A program made the position numbers and the translations under genes. Positions 1 to 6,496 of a stretch of DNA of 15,766 nucleotides are shown here, piece after piece; the first letter of the stretch is position 1, and each line of letters begins with the position of its first letter. Origin of the DNA: an uncultured Campylobacter sp. (GTDB lineage: Bacteria; Actinomycetota; Actinomycetes; Mycobacteriales; Mycobacteriaceae); NCBI GenBank assembly GCA_943913625.1, contig CALTYW010000047.1, forward strand, positions 1 to 15,766. Direction: 5' to 3'. A model generated the notes under the pieces. The model had not been told where the DNA came from. It did not search any database and saw nothing but the letters and a program-made list of their open reading frames with translations.

Positions 1-2
1 CG

Positions 3-95
3 AAGTGCGGCAACGGCAACCAGCCGCTGGACAAGCACGCCGCGCTGAAGCTGCTAGGCGCGCTGGTGACCATGACTATTAAGGGGACTGCTTAA
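3..95 (+). CDS. C-terminal end of a probable DEAH-type helicase (partial)
   Basis: An open frame enters from the left edge and ends at TAA 93-95, giving about 30 residues that begin KCGNGNQPLDKHAAL. Only the tail is visible, so no catalytic motif can be checked. The identity rests mainly on context: in actinobacteria a DEAH-box helicase (Rv3649-like) typically lies convergent to the TadE-like/Flp genes that follow here, and several of these families are named 'helicase/secretion neighborhood'. The CGNGNQPLD stretch could belong to a cysteine-containing C-terminal domain, but that is inference. The stop lies 8 nt from the end of the convergent TadE-like gene. The fragment is very likely coding; the helicase identity is moderate. 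Confidence 0.5.
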   Translation, partial: KCGNGNQPLDKHAALKLLGALVTMTIKGTA

Positions 96-103
96 GGGGC
101 CAA

Positions 104-421
104 TTAGGGCCCGGCGCGGGCTTTCGCGGAAGATTTCCGCACCTGCACTTCCACGATGACGTCGCCGGTGTCGAGCTCGCACGAGGTGAGCTCCGCGTGG
201 TTAAAAACGGCCGTTTTTTCTGCCCAGGCACAACCGTCGTGGCCGCGGTACAAGGCGTCCGCCCCGGCGACGGCGGCGAGGTCCGCCGCCACGCAGGCGC
301 GGTGGGAATCGGCCACCTGCGCGCCGAGGGCGGCCACCACCACAGCGAGCGACACGACTGAGGCGATGATGCCGGTGGCGGTGATGGTGGCTGAGCCGTC
401 GTCGTTAAGCAGGCGCTTCAC
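104..421 (-). CDS. TadE-like pseudopilin, helicase/secretion neighbourhood type (Rv3654c-like)
   Basis: A 105-aa protein with a short basic N-terminus (MKRLLNDDGSATIT), one strongly hydrophobic segment at about residues 15-35, and an extracytoplasmic tail with three cysteines. The DDGSATIT lead-in followed directly by a membrane helix is the arrangement of TadE/TadF-type pseudopilins, which are anchored minor components of the Tad pilus. The start is GTG at 419-421, which overlaps the TGA of the upstream TadE gene as GTGA; this indicates translational coupling. It is the last gene of the minus-strand tad operon and ends 8 nt from the convergent helicase gene. Function in corynebacteria is not established; a minor pilin or pilus-biogenesis role is inferred from family and operon. 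Confidence 0.8.
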   Translation of the reverse strand: MKRLLNDDGSATITATGIIASVVSLAVVVAALGAQVADSHRACVAADLAAVAGADALYRGHDGCAWAEKTAVFNHAELTSCELDTGDVIVEVQVRKSSAKARAGP

Positions 422-690
422 TTGAACTCCACGGGAAAGACGGCGCGCGCGGACATGGTGCCGACCGGTGCCGGGATGCGCGCGGTCGCGGTGGCGAGGC
501 CGCCTGCGATGTCGAGCTCGACCTCCCCACGCGGCGCGGTGTACTCCACCCCGAGCGCGTGGGCGCGGGCTGCGGCGCCGGCGACGTCCACCGCGGTGAT
601 GTAGGCGCTCATGGTGGCGATGCCCGCCACGATCGCGGCTGCGACGACCACGAGGGTGGACAGGGACAGGGCGGTCTCGATTGTGGTCAT
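418..690 (-). CDS. TadE-like minor pilin (Rv3655c-like)
   Basis: A 90-aa protein beginning MTTIETALSLSTLVV, with a single hydrophobic helix at about residues 8-30 and a small extracytoplasmic domain. TadE-type pseudopilins carry a Glu at position 5 of the mature protein, next to the helix, and the sequence has it (MTTIE). What is unusual is that no leader or preceding Gly is encoded: upstream in frame are only GTA, ACG and CCC codons after a TAG, so ATG 688-690 is the only usable start. It follows the Flp-like gene by 5 nt and overlaps the next gene by 4 nt. There is no strong Shine-Dalgarno site, so coupling to the upstream gene is likely. Its role is probably as a minor component of the pilus, in the membrane. 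Confidence 0.8.
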   Translation of the reverse strand: MTTIETALSLSTLVVVAAAIVAGIATMSAYITAVDVAGAAARAHALGVEYTAPRGEVELDIAGGLATATARIPAPVGTMSARAVFPVEFK

Positions 691-695
691 GGGCG

Positions 696-905
696 TTACG
701 GCCTATTATTCAGAGCGTCGGTGATCACACTTTCGATTGCGGTGGTGACGCCGTTGCCGTTGACCACGAGATATAGCACCCCAGCGAGCGCTGCGGCCGC
801 AAGACTGCCGAATGCGTATTCGATGGTCGACATCCCGGTATTGTCGCGGAGTTTCTGCGCGAGAACGTAGCGGGCCTTCAAGTAGGTGGTGGTGATGGTG
901 TGCAT
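696..905 (-). CDS. Flp-type major pilin, DUF4244 family (Rv3656c-like)
   Basis: A 69-aa prepilin. Residues 1-24 are a basic leader ending in NTG; the next residues MSTIEYAFGS form a textbook Flp prepilin cleavage site (Gly, then Glu at +5 followed by Tyr). A hydrophobic helix and a short tail follow (mature form about 45 aa). It is probably the structural pilin polymerised by the TadA/B/C machinery encoded just upstream. ATG 903-905 has a strong AAGGAG 8 nt before it. The 31-nt gap to tadC (906-936) contains only this ribosome site; it is the largest gap in the operon, consistent with separate, higher translation of the pilin. No prepilin peptidase gene lies in the window, so processing needs an enzyme encoded elsewhere. 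Confidence 0.87.
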   Translation of the reverse strand: MHTITTTYLKARYVLAQKLRDNTGMSTIEYAFGSLAAAALAGVLYLVVNGNGVTTAIESVITDALNNRP

Positions 906-936
906 GGTTGGTGCTCCTTAGCGTGAGTCGGAAAAG

Positions 937-1494
937 TTAGGGAATGAGGTTGGCGCCCAGGCTGACCACCACCGGCGCGAGGCCGAGGACGAAGAACGCG
1001 GGCAGGAAACATGCGGTCAAGGGGATGGCGATGAGCACGCCCGCGCGTTCGGCTTTGGCTGTGGCGAGGTCGGAGGCGTCGTCGCGAAGCTGCTGCGCGA
1101 TGCGACCGCACCCGTCGACGATGGCGGTGCCTGAGGTGTTGGACATGGTGACAAGGCCGGCCAAGGCTTCCCCGCCGGGGATGGCGTGGAGCTCGGACCA
1201 GGCGCGCTCGGAGTCGACCCCGAGCGCCGAGAGGGCTGCGACGGTGCGCCACGGCGACTGGCCTGGGTAGGTGTCGGCGACTGCAGCGGCGGCGGCTTGC
1301 ACCGGCAGCCCGGTGCGGTAGCAGGCGGCGAACAAGGTGATGTCGCTGGCCGCCCGGGCCGGGTCGGCGTACGCGGGGCCGTCGCGAGGGGTTTTCGGGC
1401 GCGTGGCCGGGGTGATTTGGGTTCGCCCGGATGGCTGGGTCGGCGCGACGGCGAGGGCTGCGGCGGCGAAGGCGATGGTGAGAGTCCAGCTCAT
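937..1494 (-). CDS. tadC: TadC-like type II secretion F family membrane protein (Rv3657c-like)
   Basis: A 185-aa protein with a hydrophobic N-terminal segment (residues 1-17), a cytoplasmic helical domain with small-residue-rich GspF-like pattern (about 45-140), and a C-terminal hydrophobic stretch with LIAIPLTACFLPAFFVLGLA. This matches the inner-membrane platform proteins that pair with the TadA ATPase. The frame stays open upstream to 2130, but the real start is ATG 1492-1494: it has AGGAGG 7 nt upstream and overlaps the TGA of tadB as ATGA. It is shorter than classical TadC, as in other actinobacteria. Together with TadB it probably forms the rotor/platform for pilin assembly. Confidence 0.85.
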   Translation of the reverse strand: MSWTLTIAFAAAALAVAPTQPSGRTQITPATRPKTPRDGPAYADPARAASDITLFAACYRTGLPVQAAAAAVADTYPGQSPWRTVAALSALGVDSERAWSELHAIPGGEALAGLVTMSNTSGTAIVDGCGRIAQQLRDDASDLATAKAERAGVLIAIPLTACFLPAFFVLGLAPVVVSLGANLIP

Positions 1495-2249
1495 GACGCC
1501 GCCTCCTGGATGATCGTGCGGGCGATGAGCACCCCTGCACACACCAGCGCCGTGCCGACGACGAGGAGGATCCCGCCGACGCCGCCCCCGGTGAGGAACC
1601 CGATCGGGTTCGCGCCCATCGCAGTACCCATGAGCACCCCGGCCACCGGCAGCAGCGCCAGCACCGTCGCGGTGGTCGACGGCCCGGCAAGCGCCGCTGT
1701 GGTGGCGGCGCGGTGGCGCCTGGCGTGGTCGAGCTCGTCTCGCGCCGCGGTGATCAGCTGCGCCACCGGGATGCCGTGGGACGACGCGAGCGACCACAGC
1801 GCCTGCACCCTCGCGAGCTCTGGGGTGTCCGGAGTGAACGCGGTGCCGGCTTTGGTGTGGTGCACCATGCGGGCGACGTCGCGGGACAGCGACTCCGGGG
1901 TGCCGTTCGGCAACTGCGCGACCGCCCGCTGCAGCGCGCCCACAAGCGGGGCGCCGGCCTCGGAGGCGGTGGCGAGGTGCCCCAGGAACGCGGCGGCTGC
2001 GTCGCGGCGGCGGGCGTGTTCCCGCATCTGTCTCCGCGAATCCCACACGTGCACCCCGGTCGCCGCGACCATGGAGGCGGCGATGATGAGGCTGGCGCGG
2101 TCGAAGACAAGCGCCGCGAGCACCACGCACCCGACGACCACCGGGATCATGCCCGCGCGCGGCGCCCGGCGCCGAACCTGCACGGTGCGGGCAAGTGGCG
2201 GGGGCGGCGTCACCCCGGCGGCGCCGGCAAGCAGCAACAAGGAAGTCAT
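1491..2249 (-). CDS. tadB: TadB-like type II secretion F family membrane protein (Rv3658c-like)
   Basis: A 252-aa protein with two hydrophobic segments near residues 33-65, a cytoplasmic helical domain (about 75-190, with ASEAGAPLVGALQRA and later ELDHARRHRAATTAALAG), and two C-terminal membrane segments rich in Gly (FLTGGGVGGILLVVG). This layout is that of T2SF/GspF-domain proteins. An upstream in-frame ATG at 2297 exists, but ATG 2247-2249 is preferred: it has GAGGAG 8 nt before it and overlaps the tadA stop as ATGA. It acts in the cytoplasmic membrane with TadC and TadA. Its 3' end overlaps tadC by 4 nt. Confidence 0.85.
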   Translation of the reverse strand: MTSLLLLAGAAGVTPPPPLARTVQVRRRAPRAGMIPVVVGCVVLAALVFDRASLIIAASMVAATGVHVWDSRRQMREHARRRDAAAAFLGHLATASEAGAPLVGALQRAVAQLPNGTPESLSRDVARMVHHTKAGTAFTPDTPELARVQALWSLASSHGIPVAQLITAARDELDHARRHRAATTAALAGPSTTATVLALLPVAGVLMGTAMGANPIGFLTGGGVGGILLVVGTALVCAGVLIARTIIQEAAS

Positions 2250-3373
2250 GACGCGAGCTCCTCGTAGCCGTCGGCGGGGCCGGTTTCGGCGTCCCACACC
2301 ACTTTCGCGCGTAGCGGCTCGCCCTCGAGCACTCCGATCTGGTGCAGGTAGCGCGTGCCGTCGGGGCGGCGGCGCACCACGATCACCACGTCGATGGCGG
2401 CGGCGAGCTGGGTGTGCAAGGCGTCGCGCGACATCCCGCCGAGTGCGGCGAGTGCCTCGAAACGCGCGACCACCTCGTGAATCGAGTTCGCGTGCAGGGT
2501 ACCCGCTCCCCCGTCGTGGCCGGTGTTCAGCGCGGCGAGCAGGTCGATGACTTCCGCGCCGCGAATCTCGCCGACCACGATCCGGTCGGGCCGCATGCGC
2601 AGGGACTGCCGCACTAGGTCCGCGATGGTGATCTCGCCGGCGCCCTCCGCGTTCGCCCCGCGCGTGGTCAGGTTCACCACGTGCCCGTGGTTCGGCGTGA
2701 GCTCGAGCGTGTCCTCGATAGCGATGATCCGCTCGGCGGGATCGACCTCGGCGAGCAGCGCGGACAGCAGCGTGGTCTTGCCAGATCCGGTCCCGCCGAC
2801 CACCACAAACGCTTTTCGCTTTTCGACGATCCCCCGCAGCACCCCGGCCCGTTCCTCGTCCACTGAGTGTTTCGCCACGAGCTCGTCAAGTGTCGCCGAG
2901 GCGGTGCGCAGCACGCGCAGGGAAATGCAGGTGCCGGCTTGCGCCGTTGGCGCGAGCAACGCGTGGAAGCGCAGGAGGGTGCCGTCCTCGCGGGTGATGT
3001 GGCCGTCGCAGTAGGGTCTTGCGTCGTCAAGCCTTCGCCCGCAGCCTGCGGCCAAGCGGGTGGCCAGGCGGCGCACCTCGGCCTCGGAGGAAAAGGTCAA
3101 ATTGGTCCGCTCCAGGCCGCGGCCGGAATCGACGAAGACCTGGTCGGGTCCGTTGACGCAGATGTCGGTGACTGAGGCGTCGTGAAGCAGCTGCTCCAAG
3201 GGGCCTGCGCCGGTGGTGTGGTCGCGCAGAGTGCGCATGATGTCGAGGACGCCGATGTCGGAGATGACCACGGCCTCCTCGCGGATGATGGCGGCGACGC
3301 GCGCCGGGTCCGGGGTGCCGGGTTCGTCGGCGAGGCGGCGCTGCACGCGGGCGATGAGGTCGGCGTCCTGCAT
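2246..3373 (-). CDS. tadA: TadA/CpaF-family pilus assembly ATPase (Rv3659c-like)
   Basis: A 375-aa secretion ATPase of the TadA/VirB11 type that powers pilin polymerisation at the membrane. Visible motifs in order: Walker A GGTGSGKTT at about 193-201; Asp-box region IIAIEDTLEL at about 216-225; Walker B RPDRIVVGEIRG at about 261-272; His-box TGHDGGAGTLHAN at about 284-296. An N-terminal domain with LEQLLHDASVTDICVNG is also typical of CpaF. Start: GTG 3374-3376 or ATG 3371-3373 are both possible. ATG is chosen because GGGGAGG lies 7 nt before it and only 4 nt before GTG. The start overlaps the stop of the CpaE-like gene. All key residues are present, so the enzyme should be active. Confidence 0.92.
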   Translation of the reverse strand: MQDADLIARVQRRLADEPGTPDPARVAAIIREEAVVISDIGVLDIMRTLRDHTTGAGPLEQLLHDASVTDICVNGPDQVFVDSGRGLERTNLTFSSEAEVRRLATRLAAGCGRRLDDARPYCDGHITREDGTLLRFHALLAPTAQAGTCISLRVLRTASATLDELVAKHSVDEERAGVLRGIVEKRKAFVVVGGTGSGKTTLLSALLAEVDPAERIIAIEDTLELTPNHGHVVNLTTRGANAEGAGEITIADLVRQSLRMRPDRIVVGEIRGAEVIDLLAALNTGHDGGAGTLHANSIHEVVARFEALAALGGMSRDALHTQLAAAIDVVIVVRRRPDGTRYLHQIGVLEGEPLRAKVVWDAETGPADGYEELAS

Positions 3374-4371
3374 CACGCCACCTCCCCGAGTACTGCGTGG
3401 GTAGCCTCGGTGAGGTGGCGCGGGAGACGTTTCGGCAGCCCGGCGCGCTCCACGGTCTGCGTCAGGCCGCGCACTGAGCGGATTCGGCCGACGACGCGGG
3501 AGCGGGTGGAGTGCTCGATCTCGGATTCGGTGAGCGCGGCCCAGTCGTTGTCGCGAACCAGCAGCACGTTCGGAATCGAGTCCGCGTTGCAGTCGGCGAC
3601 GAGCCGGGCCGCGGCGGCGACGGCGCGGACCTCCGGCGGGACAACGATGACGGCGAGGTCGCAGCGCGATGGCAAGAGCGACGGCGAGGCGTCGACGACG
3701 GTGAGGCCGCCAGCGCCCAACGCGTCCACGGTGCGTTCGAGTTCGGCGGCGGTGAGGCGGTACGGGTCGCTGATGCCCGAGCGGGGGAAGGTGAGCAGCG
3801 CGATCCCGTCGTCGGTTTTAGGCAGCGCCCCGCGCAGGTCGGCCCGGGCCACCGCCCCCTCCCCCAGCTCGATCTCGCCCCAGCGCGCGCCGGGGGTGTG
3901 CTCGATGCCGAGCAGGAGGTCGAGGCCCCCGGAGAGGCGGTGGGTGTCCACGAGGGTGGCGTCGTTGTTGGAGGCCCGGCACAGCGCGGCCGCCACGGTG
4001 GAAGCACCCACTCCGCCGGCGGCGCCGACGACGCCGATGACCAGGCCGCGGTCCGGCGGGGGCGACCCGAGCGCGCCGATCGCGCGCAACAGATCCGCAG
4101 CTTGGGCTGGCAGCACGAAGACCCCCGGTTGCGCCCCAGCCCCGACCTCGGCGGTCACCCCGAAAATGTTGGGCGCGGGTGCGAGGGTGGGGTGCAGTGA
4201 AGCGTCGACAAGCAATGCGAAGCTTTTGCGCGCGTGGGTGGACAGTTCGGAGGTGTCGGCGGAGAGGTCGATGACGTGGCGGCCGGTGGCGGCGGCGAGG
4301 TGGACGGCTTCGGCATGGATGGCGGCGTCCTCGACTGCGACGAGGATCGGTCCGGTTGTTGTGGTGTTCAT
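3373..4371 (-). CDS. CpaE-like MinD/ParA-family protein (Rv3660c/Ssd-like)
   Basis: A protein of about 332 aa and the first gene of the tad operon. Residues 1-105 form a receiver-like N-terminal region; a SIMIBI-class P-loop domain follows, with GAAGGVGAST at about 116-125 and the switch-like LVDTHRLSGGLDLLLG near 140-155. The P-loop lacks both the signature Lys of ParA/MinD and the usual final GK[ST] Lys (GAST here), as is common in CpaE. In M. tuberculosis the homologue has been called a septum-site-determining protein (Ssd); whether this one positions the pilus or affects division is unknown. GTG 4375-4377 or ATG 4369-4371 could start it; neither has a Shine-Dalgarno site, and I found no TANNNT at leaderless spacing. 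ATG was chosen by default. Its promoter region carries two DnaA boxes. Confidence 0.82.
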   Translation of the reverse strand: MNTTTTGPILVAVEDAAIHAEAVHLAAATGRHVIDLSADTSELSTHARKSFALLVDASLHPTLAPAPNIFGVTAEVGAGAQPGVFVLPAQAADLLRAIGALGSPPPDRGLVIGVVGAAGGVGASTVAAALCRASNNDATLVDTHRLSGGLDLLLGIEHTPGARWGEIELGEGAVARADLRGALPKTDDGIALLTFPRSGISDPYRLTAAELERTVDALGAGGLTVVDASPSLLPSRCDLAVIVVPPEVRAVAAAARLVADCNADSIPNVLLVRDNDWAALTESEIEHSTRSRVVGRIRSVRGLTQTVERAGLPKRLPRHLTEATHAVLGEVA

Positions 4372-4422
4372 GCGCACAGCGTCTAAGAACGCAATAGACG
4401 AATCAAGACCCCTCCGAAAATC

Positions 4423-4431
4423 TGTGGATAA
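4423..4431 (-). promoter_or_regulatory. Perfect DnaA box 1
   Basis: On the minus strand this is TTATCCACA, the exact DnaA-box consensus nonamer. It lies inside the extended repeat AAAATCTGTGGATAAC read on the plus strand. It is 52 nt upstream of the CpaE-like start and about 125 nt upstream of the HAD gene. Binding by DnaA is inferred from sequence only. Confidence 0.6.
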
Positions 4432-4464
4432 CCACCCCGTTTTGTAGACGCTTAAACAAAATTC

Positions 4465-4473
4465 TGTGGATAA
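4465..4473 (-). promoter_or_regulatory. Perfect DnaA box 2
   Basis: A second exact TTATCCACA on the minus strand, in the same orientation as box 1 and offset from it by exactly 42 nt (about four helical turns, hence the same face of the DNA). Flanking bases are also shared (AAAATTCTGTGGATAAC). Neither dnaA nor dnaN is nearby, so this does not look like the chromosomal origin; regulation of the divergent promoters is more likely. Confidence 0.6.
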
Positions 4474-4541
4474 CTTGCCACTTCCGTCACATCAGCCCCA
4501 GAATTTGGATATTCGCCCTCCCGATTTCCGCGATCCGCCAC

Positions 4542-4547
4542 TACACT
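4542..4547 (+). promoter_or_regulatory. -10 element for leaderless transcription of the HAD gene
   Basis: TACACT is followed by 7 nt (GCGCACC) and then the ATG at 4555. No Shine-Dalgarno sequence precedes the ATG. The spacing places the transcription start on or next to the A of ATG, as for leaderless mRNAs, which are common in corynebacteria. No convincing -35 hexamer is seen. Confidence 0.6.
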
Positions 4548-4554
4548 GCGCACC

Positions 4555-5361
4555 ATGACTGGCCAAAAGAACGCACAGAATGTGGCGGCGTTTTTCGATC
4601 TGGATAAGACGATCATCGCCACCTCATCCGCGTTCGCCTACGGCCGCGAATTCATGGCCAACGGCCTGATCACCCGCCAGGAAGCCCTCGAGCTCTACCT
4701 GACCAAAGCCCAGTACATGCTGGTGGGCCAATCCAGCGAGAAGATGGACACCACCCGCGACGCGCTCGCCCAGATGGTGGCCGGCTGGTCCGTGGAAGAC
4801 ATCGACCGCATCACCACCGAGACCATGCACTCCGTGGTCACCCCCGCTATCTACGCCGAGGCGCGCGAGCTAATCAACCAGCACAAAGACGCAGGCCACG
4901 ACGTGATTATCATTTCCGCCTCCGCCCGCATCCTGGTTGAGCCGATCGCCCGCGAACTCGGCGTGGACAACGTGGTGGCCACAGAGATGGAGATCGCCGA
5001 CGGCGCGCTCACCGGCACCGTCACCCGCTACCTCAAGGGCGCCGCGAAGGCCGAGGCGATCACGGAGTTCGCCAGCGAGCGCCGCTACGACCTGGGGCAA
5101 TCCTTCGCTTATTCTGACTCCGCCACCGACATCCCCATGCTGGAGCAGGTGGGCAACCCCGTCGCCGTGAACCCGGACCGCGCGCTGAAAAAGCACGCGA
5201 TTGCCAACGGGTGGGAGCTGCGGTCCTTCAAGAATCCCGAGCCGCTGATCCAGATGCCGAACGCGCGCGAGGTGGGCATCGGCGCAGGCGTGATCGCGGG
5301 CGTGACCGCCATCGCGGTTGCCGGGCTCTACGTCGCCCGCGCGTTGCGGCGCTCCGCCTAG
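4555..5361 (+). CDS. HAD-IB family phosphatase, SerB-like, with C-terminal membrane anchor (Rv3661-like)
   Basis: A 268-aa haloacid dehalogenase-superfamily hydrolase. Motif I is FFDLDKT (nucleophile Asp15, acid/base Asp17); motif II is Ser121 in IIISASA; the motif III Lys lies in RYLKGAAKAEA (about 161-165); motif IV is YSDSATD (Asp188, Asp192). The large insert between motifs I and II is the C1 cap of the HAD-IB/SerB type. Residues about 240-262 are hydrophobic and followed by RRSA, so the protein is probably tethered to the membrane with the catalytic domain cytoplasmic. The substrate is not determined by sequence; phosphoserine is only a family guess. ATG 4555 is supported by the leaderless promoter. 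Its last 4 nt (CTAG) are shared with the stop of the convergent hydrolase. Confidence 0.9.
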   Translation: MTGQKNAQNVAAFFDLDKTIIATSSAFAYGREFMANGLITRQEALELYLTKAQYMLVGQSSEKMDTTRDALAQMVAGWSVEDIDRITTETMHSVVTPAIYAEARELINQHKDAGHDVIIISASARILVEPIARELGVDNVVATEMEIADGALTGTVTRYLKGAAKAEAITEFASERRYDLGQSFAYSDSATDIPMLEQVGNPVAVNPDRALKKHAIANGWELRSFKNPEPLIQMPNAREVGIGAGVIAGVTAIAVAGLYVARALRRSA

Positions 5362-6374
5362 CCGTGCCAGGCCGCCAGGCGCTCGGCGAGAATCCTCTCC
5401 GAATCCAGGTGCGCCTCGGCGTTGCCGTCCACCGTCCCGCCGAGTGAGAGCTGCCAGCCGTCTCCGAGCGCGCCCGCGTCCTCCAAGAACGCGTGCCCGG
5501 CGTCGCGATACACGTGCAGCTCCACGCGTTCGCTTGTCGACGCAAGGTGCTCCCCCGCCACTTCCGACTGCCACATCCGGTCTGAGTCGCCCGCAAAGAG
5601 GAGGACGTCGCCGTCGAAAGATGTCAGGTCGATGCGGGCTTGGTTGTCTGCTCGCTCCGCCGCCTGCTCGTACATGGCGCGGTAGGACACGGGGTAGTTC
5701 GTCATCGCCTGCCACCCCACCTTCCAGCCGGTGAGCCAGTTGCCGTCGCGGAAGGAGGCGTGCGGGATGTCCTCCCCGCGCAGCGTGAACGAGGGCGAGC
5801 GCATGCCATCAGAGAAGTCCAAGCCGGTGTAGGAGTAGTGCGCCGGGGCGAAGGCGACCACGTTATCCACCTCGAACCCGTGCTGCGCCAGCAGGAGCGC
5901 GAACTCCGCGCCTTTCGACGCCCCGATGACGGTGACCGGGCCTTCCCCGACGTGCTCGTCGATATATTCGCTCACCTCATCGAACTGCTCCAACGGGACG
6001 TTGGATAGTTTCGGCGCTTGGTTGGGTTGGCCGAAGAAGAAGAGGCTTAAGGTTTCGTAGCCATCGTCGTAAAGCTGCCGCGCTCTGTCGTACGCGGGGC
6101 TGCCTTCGGAGCCGCCGTAGACGACGACCACCCCGCGGTGGCGCTTCTGCGCGGGCGTGAAATGAAAGCCGTTGAGGTACTCGCCCTCGATGGCGCGGAT
6201 GTGCTCGGAGGTTTCGTACGCCGATTTTTCGGACGGCGGCGGGCCGTCGCCTGCGGCTACCGCGGGGAAGCGATGCGCGTTGTAGGCCCGCAACCCGGCG
6301 ACGACGAGCGCGAACACCGCGATGGTTGCGGCGAACTCAAGGGCGTAACGCCCGATTTTCTTCCAAGCCGGCAC
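5358..6374 (-). CDS. Membrane-anchored alpha/beta hydrolase, acyl-CoA thioesterase/BAAT C-terminal family
   Basis: A 338-aa protein. Residues 8-30 form one hydrophobic segment after a basic N-terminus (signal anchor, or an uncleaved signal peptide). The rest is an alpha/beta-hydrolase fold like the C-terminal domain of BAAT/acyl-CoA thioesterases: GGSEGSP near 87-93, nucleophile elbow GASKGAE with Ser153, an acid residue in AGDSDRMW (Asp263 or Asp265), and His294 in DAGHAF. The catalytic triad appears complete. The natural substrate is unknown; an acyl ester or thioester outside the cytoplasm is an inference from the anchor. GTG 6372-6374 is the start, with AAGGAG 5 nt before it. It lies alone between convergent and divergent genes. 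Confidence 0.82.
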   Translation of the reverse strand: MPAWKKIGRYALEFAATIAVFALVVAGLRAYNAHRFPAVAAGDGPPPSEKSAYETSEHIRAIEGEYLNGFHFTPAQKRHRGVVVVYGGSEGSPAYDRARQLYDDGYETLSLFFFGQPNQAPKLSNVPLEQFDEVSEYIDEHVGEGPVTVIGASKGAEFALLLAQHGFEVDNVVAFAPAHYSYTGLDFSDGMRSPSFTLRGEDIPHASFRDGNWLTGWKVGWQAMTNYPVSYRAMYEQAAERADNQARIDLTSFDGDVLLFAGDSDRMWQSEVAGEHLASTSERVELHVYRDAGHAFLEDAGALGDGWQLSLGGTVDGNAEAHLDSERILAERLAAWHG

Positions 6375-6433
6375 GGCTACTCCTTTCCATACCTATTGCG
6401 CACGTTAATGCAAATGTGGCTAGTGTTGTCTGG

Positions 6434-6439
6434 GATAAT
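6434..6439 (+). promoter_or_regulatory. Extended -10 promoter of the holin-like gene
   Basis: TGGGATAAT is an extended -10 (TG, one base, then GATAAT). Transcription would begin near 6446, leaving a leader of about 50 nt before the GTG at 6497. No good -35 hexamer lies at the expected distance. Two TTCGAA-containing stretches (6442-6447 and 6485-6490) lie in or next to the leader. Confidence 0.45.
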
Positions 6440-6496
6440 GCTTCGAAAGCACAAGCCGCGCACTCCCCGCGAAAACTCAGGAAGGTTCGAACAACA

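Noticed and set aside
1186..2550. Long plus-strand open frame (454 codons) across the tadB/tadC region
   Set aside because: It is antisense to tadA, tadB and tadC, which have clear family motifs, overlapping starts and Shine-Dalgarno sites. Long antisense frames are expected in high-GC DNA, and its composition is atypical of a real protein.
4383..4406. Eight-codon TTG-started leader peptide before the CpaE-like gene, with GGAGGGG just upstream
   Set aside because: The ribosome site is too close to the TTG, the start is rare, and nothing suggests attenuation. The same bases are part of the repeat-rich promoter.
3182..4447. Plus-strand open frame of 421 codons opposite the CpaE-like gene
   Set aside because: It runs antisense through two well-supported genes and into the DnaA-box promoter region, and has no recognisable domain.
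5864..5872. Further DnaA-like nonamer (TTATCCACC) inside the alpha/beta hydrolase gene
   Set aside because: It has a mismatch at the last position, stands alone and is within coding sequence.
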